A stretch of 64,000 nt of DNA from Bacteroidia bacterium (GCA_014376805.1 JACMQU010000017.1:47167-111166), one strand, 5' to 3'; counted from the first letter of the stretch, positions 55,701 to 63,833 are shown. Notes: a model not told the origin generated them from the letters alone. Program-made: numbers and translations.

Positions 55701-56262
55701 CGGCTTTGAAGATTATGAATGCAAAATGAATAATGGAACGGCAAATCTGATAAGTGGAAATTTATCACTTATCCGGAGTTCTGCTTCCTGCAACCCATTA
55801 AGTTATAATGATGCATATTCGGGTAATAATGGTTTTATTTTAGGTGGGACGTGTAATGCTAAAGTTGCAAATGCAAATCTACTTAACATAGGGAGCTATA
55901 AATTATTATTCTGGTTAAAGAGTGGGGGCTCATTTAGTGTTTATAATGGAACCGTATTGTCTACAACATTTCAAATTCTGAAAGAAATTAACGGTTGGAT
56001 TTTATATGAATACACGCTTACAGACTGCAGCTCCTTTTCAATTACAGGAGCCGGGGTTATTGATGAGGTTAAATATTACCCTTCAGGTGCTTTTATGAAA
56101 TCATGGGTATATAAATCATTAGTAGGTGTTTTATCAGAAACCAGCATTAGTAATTTTAGCACTCATTACGATTATGATAATTATAACCGGTTGGATAAAG
56201 TATTAAGTGATGAAAAGAAAATCATTAAAAAATTTATTTACAATTTAAGAGAGTCTCAATAA
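52735..56262 (+). CDS. exported RHS-type shell protein, N-terminal component
   Basis: This 1175-residue protein has a signal peptide (MKEKLVTFYLSLFFNSLIFAQ). It opens with the TcB/RHS-like block LSLSISLDYHAGGHKVNDVATHVGLGWSLNAGG, found at the N-terminus of Bacteroidota RHS proteins. The remainder is rich in Tyr-containing beta repeats (for example GGTVTYEYEQNKYG). It ends with a YD-type repeat, HYDYDNYNRLDKVLSDEKK. It has no RHS core motif or toxin tip; these are on the next gene, 12 bases downstream. The pair therefore looks like a shell split into two proteins. Cell-surface or periplasmic location is implied by the signal peptide. Confidence 0.78.
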   Translation: MKEKLVTFYLSLFFNSLIFAQSSPEIQNPVSPTAAAFAKYIDIPIGEATGIPPIHIPLNEINDPGLSLSISLDYHAGGHKVNDVATHVGLGWSLNAGGQISRAVNGLPDDFTEGYWNYYQSIPNHFLYYNNSSDFNFMRQVANGLIDTEPDMFYYNFDGMAGKFFLDPVHPDITKPRTGQTIPLSNLKIEYFDSKFKITNVSGVVYEFSVTETVTEGSSDPVTYVSSWLLNRVSNPVSDNTINFIYDEPVNIIYPIILSQTLDNFVSQSGSFASDLPNYCQDYVGIKNAYLLSAFSQRRLNKITFTGGYFLFVKGASRTDLANDYILEYIKKYTSTDELVTEYKFQYTYKGNRLHLNKIFEGKNGTYLPPTEFVYNTLDLPPLNSFAQDHWGFYNGKNNVNFIPKDVISKPYFYFANREPNEISTKASNLEQIIYSGGGTVTYEYEQNKYGIVSGNSALSYATGIPAILNTSVSVLGGESNSETYTLAISFPQTIIVAFSTTFGVGAPTYQIVDKTFNILSGTQSLTYTQVDINTRQYNLAAAGNYTIQLTAYSEFSDATYRGIISFQSGLIFKKSKDGPGLRVKNILKSDGTGNVWGRNYTYQMDNENDRSSGILLGNPNYLQQINEYHSFTGNIYCGFPCYIMCNSELVSSQTSVGVGKVNGSYIVYKQVVSKETNPNFSSLSNGYIRRYFATLNNLISSGRPVINSLFPNYLYGYLLKEQIFDNDDLKRKEIIYNYVTDINCGSAISKGFAVCKKVFGISPTSSLGLPFNMPIYQWKNYVISTSWLKLTSITESDISNNNNNQYVNKKVEYFYENLNHMLITKKVTTMEETVIMDEYRYPGDMNVESISISNTNSDVIALKSLVSLHILNVPIEVVSSKRIGTLYKTTKATLFKWKLNSLRPQLFNEYKLKLSQPMSGFLNCSLTAAGLVYNSNYFEISKINAYSKYGSPGEMVNRGFLTSSLYADHIPYKIAESANASINYIGYCGFEDYECKMNNGTANLISGNLSLIRSSASCNPLSYNDAYSGNNGFILGGTCNAKVANANLLNIGSYKLLFWLKSGGSFSVYNGTVLSTTFQILKEINGWILYEYTLTDCSSFSITGAGVIDEVKYYPSGAFMKSWVYKSLVGVLSETSISNFSTHYDYDNYNRLDKVLSDEKKIIKKFIYNLRESQ

Positions 56263-56274
56263 AAAATTACGATT

Positions 56275-59200
56275 ATGAATACAATAAGTTTAAAGTTGAA
56301 AATAGCAGCCATAATGTTATTAACTAATAATTTTTTAATGGCACAAAAAAACATGCCCGATAATACACCTGTTGTCTCCAGTTCTTTATCAGCAGAATTG
56401 CCTGCAAATATTACGGGTACAATTTTAATTAATTCCTTAAAAACAATTGAACCATTGGTGCCGGTTGGAACTGATGTTGAGTTAAATTACTTAGCACCAC
56501 AATATACTAACTGCCGTGTAAAAACAGATTATTTTGATTGCCAGGGGAGGGAATTGCAAACGGTTTTAAAGGCAGCAACAAGTGATAAAAAGGATGTTGT
56601 TCAATATTTTACGTATGATGCTTTCGGTCGGCAAAAAAATGCAATTCTACCGTTTGTAAAAGCCACAAATGCAGGTGGTTTTTGCAAAAATGTACAAACA
56701 GAATTATTAAACACCTACTCCAATTTGGGTTATGCTGACGAACAATTCTTATATAAAAGAAATACCTTTGAGTCATCACCATTAAATGTTTTGGTAAAGT
56801 CATATTCAGAAGGCAATAATTGGAGCGGTAATAACAAAGGTGTCAGTTTTAATAAAAGAGCAAATCTGAATAATGATATCATAAAAGGCTGGGCAATTTC
56901 TTCAACTACTAATTTACCGGTAACATTATACAATTATGCAAACAATAATATATGGATTAATACCAAAACGGATGAAGATGAGTTAGGTAATAAGGAGTTT
57001 TATGATTTGCAAGGTAAGCTTATAATGACCATGCAAATTAATCAATCTAATTTATCATCAGGTTTACTTACTTATTATGTATATGATGAGCTGAACCGGC
57101 TTCGGTTTGTAATGCCACCTAAAGCGATTCAACTAATAGAAGCAAATAGCTGGAATGTGAGTTCAATAATTGTAGAAAATTTATGTTTCGCTTATACTTA
57201 TGATGATCTTGGAAGAATTACACAAGTTAAAACACCAGGTGCAGGGCCTGTTTCTTATGTTTATAATAATAGAGATGAAGTGGTTTTTATTCAAAATGCA
57301 GTACAGAAAAGTGAGGATAAATGGCAGTTTAATAAATATGATATCGGAGGAAGATTGATTCAAACAGGAATTTTTTCTTCGAATAGTAATCAGGCGATAT
57401 TGCAAAATTTTGCAAACGTTTCTTCATTTTCTGATATCTTTATGGAGTATATATTTAAGAAGGAAATTATGGAACAAACTGATATTGTTAATACTTTCAC
57501 TAATGCACTTGTTTATCTGACTAATTATTATGATAATTATTCTTTTACATCTATCACATTTGATCAAACTAATGCTGCTCTCGTTGTTGGATATAATAAA
57601 CAACAAACATTAAATTCAAATGGACTCTTAACTGGTGTAAAAGCACTTGTATCAGACAATTTTTCAAACCCTAATAGTATAAATTATAATATAAAAGTAG
57701 ATTTTTATAATAACCGTTCCGAGCTGATTCAACAATATAAAGAATATTTTGGAACTCATACCAGCAGAACTTTTTTTGGATATGATTTTAGTGGCAGGAA
57801 AGTAAGTTCACTTATGAAGCAAAGCAGTTTTTCTATTTTTAAGAAATTTGCATATGATAATTTTAACCGTTTGTTAAATGTTCAGCATAAAATTAATAGT
57901 GCCACTGTTTATACCCGGATTGCATCTTACAGTTATGACAAGTTGGGGAGGCTAAATTTAAAGAGATTAGGAAGCATGCAGTATCCGTTAAATTATGAGT
58001 ATAATATAAGAGGATGGCTTACCGGTATTAACAAGACTTACTGCACGGATAAGAGAGGGGATCATTTTTTTGGAATGGAAATCAGTTATGAAAAAGGCTT
58101 TGAAAAAAATTATTTGAATGGGAGAGTGGCTGGAATAAAATGGCGAAATAAAGGCACAGCTAACGAACAAAGAACCTATGGTTATGAATATGATTTTGCA
58201 GGTAGGTTAACTATGGGTGATTATTATCAGAAAACTGATAATACAGGGGCCTCAAATCCTACATGGAGTAAGTTAATAAAAGATTATTCTGCCAGTAATA
58301 TTTCATATGATGAGAATGGAAATATATTAGCCATGAAACATCTTGGTATGAAAGGTAATTCTATTATTATTCTGGATGATTTAAGTTACCTTTATGGTTT
58401 AAATAGTAATGTGCTTTTAAGTGTAACCGAAAGTACTGGCTCACAAAGTAAAGACAGAACAGTACATGATAACCTTGCAGATTTCCGCGATGTGGCGGAT
58501 GGTTCAGACTATACTTATGACGTTAATGGTAGTTTAACCAGTGATGGTAATAGGGGAATCAGCAGTATTGATAATAACTGGTTTATTATTAACAAGCCCA
58601 TAAAAATTCAGTGTGGGAGCGGAAAAATGATTGAATATACCTATGATGCATCAGGGATTTTGTTAAGGAAAAAAATAACCCAGATTATTGCAGGAACTAA
58701 CAAAGTTACTGAGTATTTTTATTTTGATGAATTAACTTTTAAAGATAGTGTATTAGAATTAATCTCTCATGAGGAAGGGAGATACAGACCAGATGTTTCT
58801 GTCAATTATACGGGGTATGAATATTATATAAAAGATTATATAGGAAATATAAGAAGCATCATAGGGGAGGGCAAGAATATCGTAACTTCATACAACGGGA
58901 GTGGTTCTACTATTTTAGCCGATAATGGCGGTGGATCGGGCGGAGGTGTTAATTCTGGCTCTGGAAATATGACTTCTCAAAGTGCTATTAGTGCTTGTGA
59001 TACATGCCAGGTGGATTTTGTTGATACTAATTTAGTAGAAAATCCAACCGTTTATCTTGCAACGAGTGAAGTATCAAACAATACACTTGAAAATGAAATA
59101 TTTGATAACATTACTGAAACACGAGATTTGAAACCAATGAGCACTGATAGTTCTGATGTAAAGGATGCCAGATTAAATGCGGGACAAGGTAAAGTAATAG

Positions 59201-60582
59201 GGCCAGGTTTGTTGTTAAAAGTAAGTGCTGGTGATAAGATAGCATTAGGGGCGGAGGCATTTTATTTTAGCAACACACCCCCCGGAAATCCGGTTTCGAT
59301 AAATTCATTGGTAAGTAGTATCATAAGTTCAATGAGTGGGGTGGCAGCTTCTGTTGAAGGTGGGTTGGTTCAGAATATTTCCAACATTAATGTTGCAGGA
59401 TTAACATCAAGTTTAACACAATTGCAAAATAATGCAGGTGATACAACAGGACCACGAGGTTATTTAAATTATATTATATTTGATGAGAATATGAATTTTT
59501 TACCCCAAGCCAGTGGAGCAATAAAAGTGAATCAGGCTAATGCCTGGTCTGATCTTACCGTAAATAGATTTAATGTGCCACTTAATGGTTACTTATATGT
59601 ATTTACCAGTAACCTTAGTGCTATTTCTATACGGACAGATAACCTTTATATTATTCATTGGCAGGGACAATTACTGGAGGAGTTGCATTATTATCCGTAT
59701 GGTTTATGCTTCGAGCCATATAGGGCTTCAAATATTTTAAAGAGCAGCAATTATAAACACAACAGTCAGCATATGGAGCAGAACGAATTTAATGATGGAA
59801 CAAATGATTTTGGACTGGACTGGTACGATTTTGAAGCCAGAAGTTACGATGTGCAAATAGGGAGGTTTATGCAAGTTGATCCGATGGCGAAAGAAAGAGG
59901 ATGGTTAAATCCTTATAATTATTGCCAGGATAATCCGGTTAATATAACCGATCCGACAGGAGCATTGGATGATGATATTGTTGCCAAAAAAGATGGGAGA
60001 ATTGAAATAACAGAAACCGACGACAATTTTGACAGAATCTTTGTAGAAAATAATAATTGTGAAACTGAATTGGTAGGGCAGTTTGATAAGAATACAGATA
60101 ATTTAATACAGCTTCCTGCCACATTTTGCTTTACCAGTTCTGACGGAATTTCATTTGGTTGGACTTCCCATACTATTGATTCCAAAAGGAATATTTCAGG
60201 TGCTGTAGCTGGGGCATTAATAGGTGCATTGTATGAAAGGGGTATAACAGATGTATCTATCGGCCAATTTAGTCTTGCAGATGGAAAATCGCCAGCCCCA
60301 AGTACTTCACATAAACTTGGAAGAAATGGAGATTTAAGACCTTTAAGATCAGATGGATTAAATGCTCCAACCACTGTTTCTGATGAAAACTTTGATGTAG
60401 TGCGAAATATGGGTTTAGTAAGTGCATTGTATAAATATGGTTGGAAGGATATTATTTCAGAAAAAAATAATTCAGGTTTTATTTTACCTTTTACCAGTTC
60501 AGCAAAAGATAGAAAAATAGCATCCGATCATACAAACCATTTTCACTTACAAGGATTTAATCCAACTATTATAATTAAATAA
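56275..60582 (+). CDS. RHS-core toxin protein with C-terminal LAS-type peptidase tip
   Basis: This 1435-residue protein has a signal peptide (IAAIMLLTNNFLMAQ). It carries many YD repeats (YVYDELNRLRFV, YTYDDLGRITQV, YEYDFAGRLTMG) and an RHS-associated core near residues 1140-1235. That core reads LHYYPYGLCFEPYRA, DFEARSYDVQIGRFMQVDP and NPVNITDPTGA. About 205 residues follow the core. This tip has STSHKLGRNGDLRPL and DHTNHFHLQGF, an H-x6-D and H-x-H arrangement as in M15/M74 (LAS) peptidoglycan peptidases. A wall-cutting toxin is therefore likely, probably released by core-linked cleavage. The next gene, eight bases later, is a lipoprotein, the likely immunity protein. Confidence 0.85.
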   Translation: MNTISLKLKIAAIMLLTNNFLMAQKNMPDNTPVVSSSLSAELPANITGTILINSLKTIEPLVPVGTDVELNYLAPQYTNCRVKTDYFDCQGRELQTVLKAATSDKKDVVQYFTYDAFGRQKNAILPFVKATNAGGFCKNVQTELLNTYSNLGYADEQFLYKRNTFESSPLNVLVKSYSEGNNWSGNNKGVSFNKRANLNNDIIKGWAISSTTNLPVTLYNYANNNIWINTKTDEDELGNKEFYDLQGKLIMTMQINQSNLSSGLLTYYVYDELNRLRFVMPPKAIQLIEANSWNVSSIIVENLCFAYTYDDLGRITQVKTPGAGPVSYVYNNRDEVVFIQNAVQKSEDKWQFNKYDIGGRLIQTGIFSSNSNQAILQNFANVSSFSDIFMEYIFKKEIMEQTDIVNTFTNALVYLTNYYDNYSFTSITFDQTNAALVVGYNKQQTLNSNGLLTGVKALVSDNFSNPNSINYNIKVDFYNNRSELIQQYKEYFGTHTSRTFFGYDFSGRKVSSLMKQSSFSIFKKFAYDNFNRLLNVQHKINSATVYTRIASYSYDKLGRLNLKRLGSMQYPLNYEYNIRGWLTGINKTYCTDKRGDHFFGMEISYEKGFEKNYLNGRVAGIKWRNKGTANEQRTYGYEYDFAGRLTMGDYYQKTDNTGASNPTWSKLIKDYSASNISYDENGNILAMKHLGMKGNSIIILDDLSYLYGLNSNVLLSVTESTGSQSKDRTVHDNLADFRDVADGSDYTYDVNGSLTSDGNRGISSIDNNWFIINKPIKIQCGSGKMIEYTYDASGILLRKKITQIIAGTNKVTEYFYFDELTFKDSVLELISHEEGRYRPDVSVNYTGYEYYIKDYIGNIRSIIGEGKNIVTSYNGSGSTILADNGGGSGGGVNSGSGNMTSQSAISACDTCQVDFVDTNLVENPTVYLATSEVSNNTLENEIFDNITETRDLKPMSTDSSDVKDARLNAGQGKVIGPGLLLKVSAGDKIALGAEAFYFSNTPPGNPVSINSLVSSIISSMSGVAASVEGGLVQNISNINVAGLTSSLTQLQNNAGDTTGPRGYLNYIIFDENMNFLPQASGAIKVNQANAWSDLTVNRFNVPLNGYLYVFTSNLSAISIRTDNLYIIHWQGQLLEELHYYPYGLCFEPYRASNILKSSNYKHNSQHMEQNEFNDGTNDFGLDWYDFEARSYDVQIGRFMQVDPMAKERGWLNPYNYCQDNPVNITDPTGALDDDIVAKKDGRIEITETDDNFDRIFVENNNCETELVGQFDKNTDNLIQLPATFCFTSSDGISFGWTSHTIDSKRNISGAVAGALIGALYERGITDVSIGQFSLADGKSPAPSTSHKLGRNGDLRPLRSDGLNAPTTVSDENFDVVRNMGLVSALYKYGWKDIISEKNNSGFILPFTSSAKDRKIASDHTNHFHLQGFNPTIIIK
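59839..59970 (+). repeat. RHS core direct repeat, copy 1 (within the toxin gene)
   Basis: This 132-base segment encodes the end of the RHS core from RSYDVQIGRF to DPTGALD. It is repeated at 62369-62500 with only three mismatches. Sequence similarity stops abruptly at the point where the two toxin tips begin. Confidence 0.93.
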
Positions 60583-60589
60583 AAATAAG

Positions 60590-61291
60590 ATGATAGCAAA
60601 TAAATTATTCTGCATAGGCTTGTTTAATCTGCTTTCTTGTTTTCCTTCGGGAAGTCAGTCAGGCACGGTAAGTCCTAACAATCCAAACATTCCTACCTTT
60701 TGTATAGAGAAGGTGAGTAAGGAGGTGTTTGTATCTGCCAAAAAGATCTATGTAGAAAAGTTGCTTAAAGATACATCAAGCCATAAAAAACAAAATGGCC
60801 AATTTAAGCTAACGTTAACCTCAAGTGCCGGTGCTTATAAAACATTTCAAGATTCCATTGCAGGGGCTGAAGATGAGAATAGAAAAGAATTTCGTTATTT
60901 GGGGCAATTTAAAGAGATTGATTTTTATATTGTATCCGTGACTTATTGGGAGCACTCTGAAATATTATTGATTGACAAAATGAGTGGAAATAACTACTCT
61001 ACCTGGTCAGTTCCAGGCTTATCCCCGGATAATAAAAGAATGGCCGCAATTCTTCCCTTTGGTTTGGAAGGAGAACCTATTGGGATTCAAATTTTGTCGA
61101 TTAATAGGGCTAACTTAACCCAAATAGAAAAATTAATTGAAATTGATCAAAAGCTGTGGGAGCCGAAAGATTTTGTTTGGGAAAATAATCATTCTATTCT
61201 TTTAAAAGTCACGGAATTGATAAAACCTTTTAAAGGTAATGAAAATAAAAGAGATAATGTCTTTAGTTACCTTCGATTGAGAATAAATTAA
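60590..61291 (+). CDS. lipoprotein, candidate immunity protein 1
   Basis: This 233-residue protein begins MIANKLFCIGLFNLLSCF, a lipoprotein signal with the Cys after LLS. The mature part contains YLGQFKEIDFYIVSVTYWEH, LLIDKMSGNNYSTW and PGLSPDNKRMAAI, a likely beta-rich fold. It starts eight bases after the toxin gene. It is related to the protein at 61589-62281, which has the same order of motifs (YVGFLKEVGLYIV, LLIDNKTGS, PKLSPDN). A lipoprotein location suits protection from a toxin acting in the periplasm. The immunity role is inferred from position and lipidation; I do not know a named family. Confidence 0.65.
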   Translation: MIANKLFCIGLFNLLSCFPSGSQSGTVSPNNPNIPTFCIEKVSKEVFVSAKKIYVEKLLKDTSSHKKQNGQFKLTLTSSAGAYKTFQDSIAGAEDENRKEFRYLGQFKEIDFYIVSVTYWEHSEILLIDKMSGNNYSTWSVPGLSPDNKRMAAILPFGLEGEPIGIQILSINRANLTQIEKLIEIDQKLWEPKDFVWENNHSILLKVTELIKPFKGNENKRDNVFSYLRLRIN

Positions 61292-61318
61292 TAGTAGCCC
61301 CGGAAGAATTTATAGTAT

Positions 61319-61441
61319 TTACTTTTTTACAATTTTCCATTTAACAATGTCAATAAAGTTATCAAGTTTTACATCAGAAAGGATTAATAAATCATTCTTG
61401 GTAACACTAGAAAGAATGCGCCCAAAACTATATTTATCATG
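61319..61441 (-). pseudogene. possible gene fragment, reverse orientation
   Basis: The minus strand reads about 40 codons, HDKYSFGRILSSVTKNDLL ... FIDIVKWKIVKK, ending in a TAA. It has the composition of a real protein end but no start codon and no extension upstream. It may be leftover from an older toxin or immunity gene inserted in reverse. Chance cannot be excluded. Confidence 0.25.
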
Positions 61442-61575
61442 TGGGCGGGCTCATTTGTATCTTAACTGAGAATGCATTAAAAGATGGACCAGCCTTATTG
61501 AAAACCTATTTTGCAAACGGAAATGGGGTATTTCATCATTGGCATCATATGCATTTACAGTGTTACAATTTTTAA
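61441..61575 (+). pseudogene. remnant of a second LAS-type toxin tip
   Basis: The frame reads LTENALKDGPALLKTYF, then HHWHHMHLQCYNF and a stop. The end resembles the last metal-binding segment of the neighbouring toxin (DHTNHFHLQGFNP), with the H-x-H and LQ-aromatic spacing kept. There is no start codon and no core ahead of it. It lies just before the second immunity-like lipoprotein, where a toxin paired with that protein would be expected. Confidence 0.5.
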
Positions 61576-61588
61576 AATATTAAATAAT

Positions 61589-62281
61589 ATGAAATTAAAT
61601 ATAATAATCTTTTCAATTTATATTTTACTCTGCGCATGTTCGCAAAAGGGTTCTGTAAACAATGATTTTATGAGCAATGACAGAGATACATTATTGCTAA
61701 ATGGACATACAATCTATTTAGATACAATAACGGATTTACAGTATTCAAAAGTCATTAAATTCAACAAAATTGTTTATGACACTTCCCCCATCATGAAGGT
61801 TAATGATAAAATTACCCTGCATTTGATTAATGGTAAAAATATTATTTTGGAGGATAGTTTTCCTAATTCTGATAATGATGATCAAGTTACCTATAAATAT
61901 GTTGGCTTTCTTAAAGAAGTTGGACTTTATATAGTGATAGCTCAATATTTTGAATCTGGTGAATATTTATTGATCGATAATAAAACCGGGAGTAAAACTA
62001 AAGTTTGGGGTATTCCTAAATTATCACCCGATAACATTCACATTATTGCTGCCTCTAGCGCAATTGGTTATGAAATAATGCCAAATGGTATTCAATTATG
62101 GAAAATACAAACAAATGGAATACCCAAACTTGAATGGGAGTATCAACAAAATAAATGGTCACCAGAAAATGTAGAGTGGGCAGATAAAAATACGATTTAT
62201 GTATTTAAGCGAACTCCGGAACAATTATCTTCAAATAATAAAGAATCTAAAAGTTACATTAAGTTACTAATAAAGGAATAA
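61589..62281 (+). CDS. lipoprotein, candidate immunity protein 2 (paralogue)
   Basis: The ORF starts at 61511, but the ATG at 61589 gives MKLNIIIFSIYILLCACSQ, a lipoprotein signal with Cys after LCA, so I use it. The 230-residue product parallels the protein at 60590-61291, with YKYVGFLKEVGLYIVIAQYF, LLIDNKTGSKTKVWGIPKLSPDN and a final region with KWSPENVEWADKN. It probably protected against the toxin whose remnant lies just before it. Retaining extra immunity genes is common in RHS-type islands. Confidence 0.62.
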   Translation: MKLNIIIFSIYILLCACSQKGSVNNDFMSNDRDTLLLNGHTIYLDTITDLQYSKVIKFNKIVYDTSPIMKVNDKITLHLINGKNIILEDSFPNSDNDDQVTYKYVGFLKEVGLYIVIAQYFESGEYLLIDNKTGSKTKVWGIPKLSPDNIHIIAASSAIGYEIMPNGIQLWKIQTNGIPKLEWEYQQNKWSPENVEWADKNTIYVFKRTPEQLSSNNKESKSYIKLLIKE

Positions 62282-62362
62282 AGTTTAGCTTAATTATTTA
62301 TTTGTACATCTCTTTCCTTTACTTTTAATTACTTTTATTTGTTGAATTCAAAACTCATAATA

Positions 62363-63134
62363 ATGACAAGAAGTTACGATGTGCAGATAGGGAGGTTTAT
62401 GCAAGTTGATCCGATGGCGAAAGAAAGAGGATGGTTAGACCCTTATAATTATTGCCAGGATAATCCGGTTAATATAACCGATCCGACAGGAGCATTGGAT
62501 TGTGCATCATACACGGATTTTAAAGATAAATATGGAAGACGGATCTAATGCAGTTTTTCAGCAAACCAGTAATGGAACTGATTTGCATTATGAATTTATA
62601 GGTTATGATGAAAAACAGGATGGCGAAGATAAAATTAATTTGGAAACCGCAATTAAAGAACAACAAAATTTAAATAATATGAACGATGCGCTCAAGGATA
62701 AAGGTGCCGGCACTCATTGTAATCAGGCAACACAGAATGTACAGCGAACAGTAAGTTCTGCATTGGGAGTGAACATACTAACGCCAGGAAAAGCGAATGA
62801 CGCTGCTGATGACAGTCTTCCTAACTCACCATATTACGCTATGACTGCAGATTTTGCTATAGCGCAAGAGGCTGCAAAAAATGGTAAATTGGTTGTAGGT
62901 GCATTTAGAAATACAAGACTTGATAAAAAAGGAATACCGTGCTCTGGTCATCTCTTTACACTTTCTGTAGGTGATAATATAGTAAAAGGTCCTATAGCTA
63001 ATATTGGAACCAAGCCTGCCACAGGATTTGTATTTCCTTTAGGAACCCCAGCTGCTAACTGGAAAGATGCTGTATTCAGAAAAGCGGATTGGAGCACCAT
63101 AAAATTTTATATTTTAAAAAATACATCCAAATAA
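62363..63134 (+). pseudogene. orphan RHS tip: core fragment plus NlpC/P60-like toxin, frameshifted
   Basis: The core part reads MTRSYDVQIGRFMQVDP ... DPTGALDCASYTDFKDKYG and then hits a stop at 62546-62548. The toxin part is open in the +1 frame from 62502 to 63134, with MEDGSNAVFQQTSNG after the break. The junction near 62530-62545 therefore carries a one-base gain or two-base loss. The tip has GAGTHCNQATQNVQRTV (candidate catalytic Cys) and CSGHLFTLSVG (candidate His), as in NlpC/P60-like peptidoglycan amidases. There is no signal peptide, so it is probably a silent cassette rather than an expressed protein. Use of the ATG at 62532 as a free-standing gene cannot be ruled out. Confidence 0.72.
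62369..62500 (+). repeat. RHS core direct repeat, copy 2 (orphan tip)
   Basis: This segment matches 59839-59970 over 132 bases with three differences, one of which changes Asn to Asp in GWLDPYNY. It lies 2.5 kb downstream of the toxin gene, with an unrelated tip after it. This is the structure expected for recombination that swaps toxin tips. Confidence 0.93.
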
Positions 63135-63136
63135 CT

Positions 63137-63763
63137 ATGCATATTTTTTATTTAATTTTAGCTTTCCAATTCATAACTTGTCTTAACAAGTCACCTTTTG
63201 AAATGGATAAAAGTAAAACGAAGAAAATTGACTTAGGATACAATATAAGTATTGTAATCCCTTTAAATAATGAACCTTTCCAGCCTTGCGCACACTATAC
63301 TGACGTGCAGGTTTTTCAGAATAATATTAAAGTTTTTGAAGATAAATCGGACAGTGAATAAAGGTTGTTGTGTGATTCATCTTTTACGAAAATAAAAAAA
63401 CTTAAAGATGGTAGTTATGAATTAGTTCTTGAAATGTTTGATGGCCCAGATTATGACAAGCTTGTAGCAATACGCATAAAAAATGGTAAACTCTTAGGTA
63501 AACAAATTTTACCATATTTTAATTCTCCACCGGAAAATATGGACAATGATTCTTACCTGGAGTATTCAGGAGTGCTGCATTCTGTTGAAACACCCTGTGG
63601 CAATTGTGATTCCTGTTACTATAATCCGACGTTGTATTATGAAATTACTGATAGTGGAATTAGGTTGGATAGTTTGACGACAGTTAGAAAGAATAAAGAG
63701 AACTGGGGTAATTTCTATGGGTACTATCGTTCCGAAAACATTGCGTTGCCTTGTAAGCGATAA
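63137..63763 (+). pseudogene. lipoprotein, candidate immunity protein 3, broken by an in-frame stop
   Basis: A lipoprotein signal, MHIFYLILAFQFITC, starts two bases after the orphan toxin. The frame reaches a TAA at 63359-63361 (after FEDKSDSE) and continues open in the same frame to 63763, with KDGSYELVLEMFDGPDYDKL and PCGNCDSCYYNPTLYYEI. The ORF track shows the two halves as separate genes at 63089 and 63365, but their shared frame and close fit suggest one 208-codon gene with a nonsense change. Position points to immunity against the orphan tip. A base-call error is an alternative to decay. Confidence 0.6.
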
Positions 63764-63833
63764 AAATTAGTTGCTTCTTGGCCTTAATAGGTTTGGTCGG
63801 GTAACAAATAATATTTTAACTTTGATGCAACTT

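Noticed and set aside
59919-60374. 151-aa minus-strand ORF opposite the toxin tip
   Set aside because: It is a shadow of the RHS tip; the plus-strand frame has the core and metal-binding motifs.
63089-63361. 90-aa ORF starting at 63089
   Set aside because: Its first codons lie inside the orphan toxin; the ATG at 63137 gives a proper lipoprotein signal and the frame continues past the TAA.
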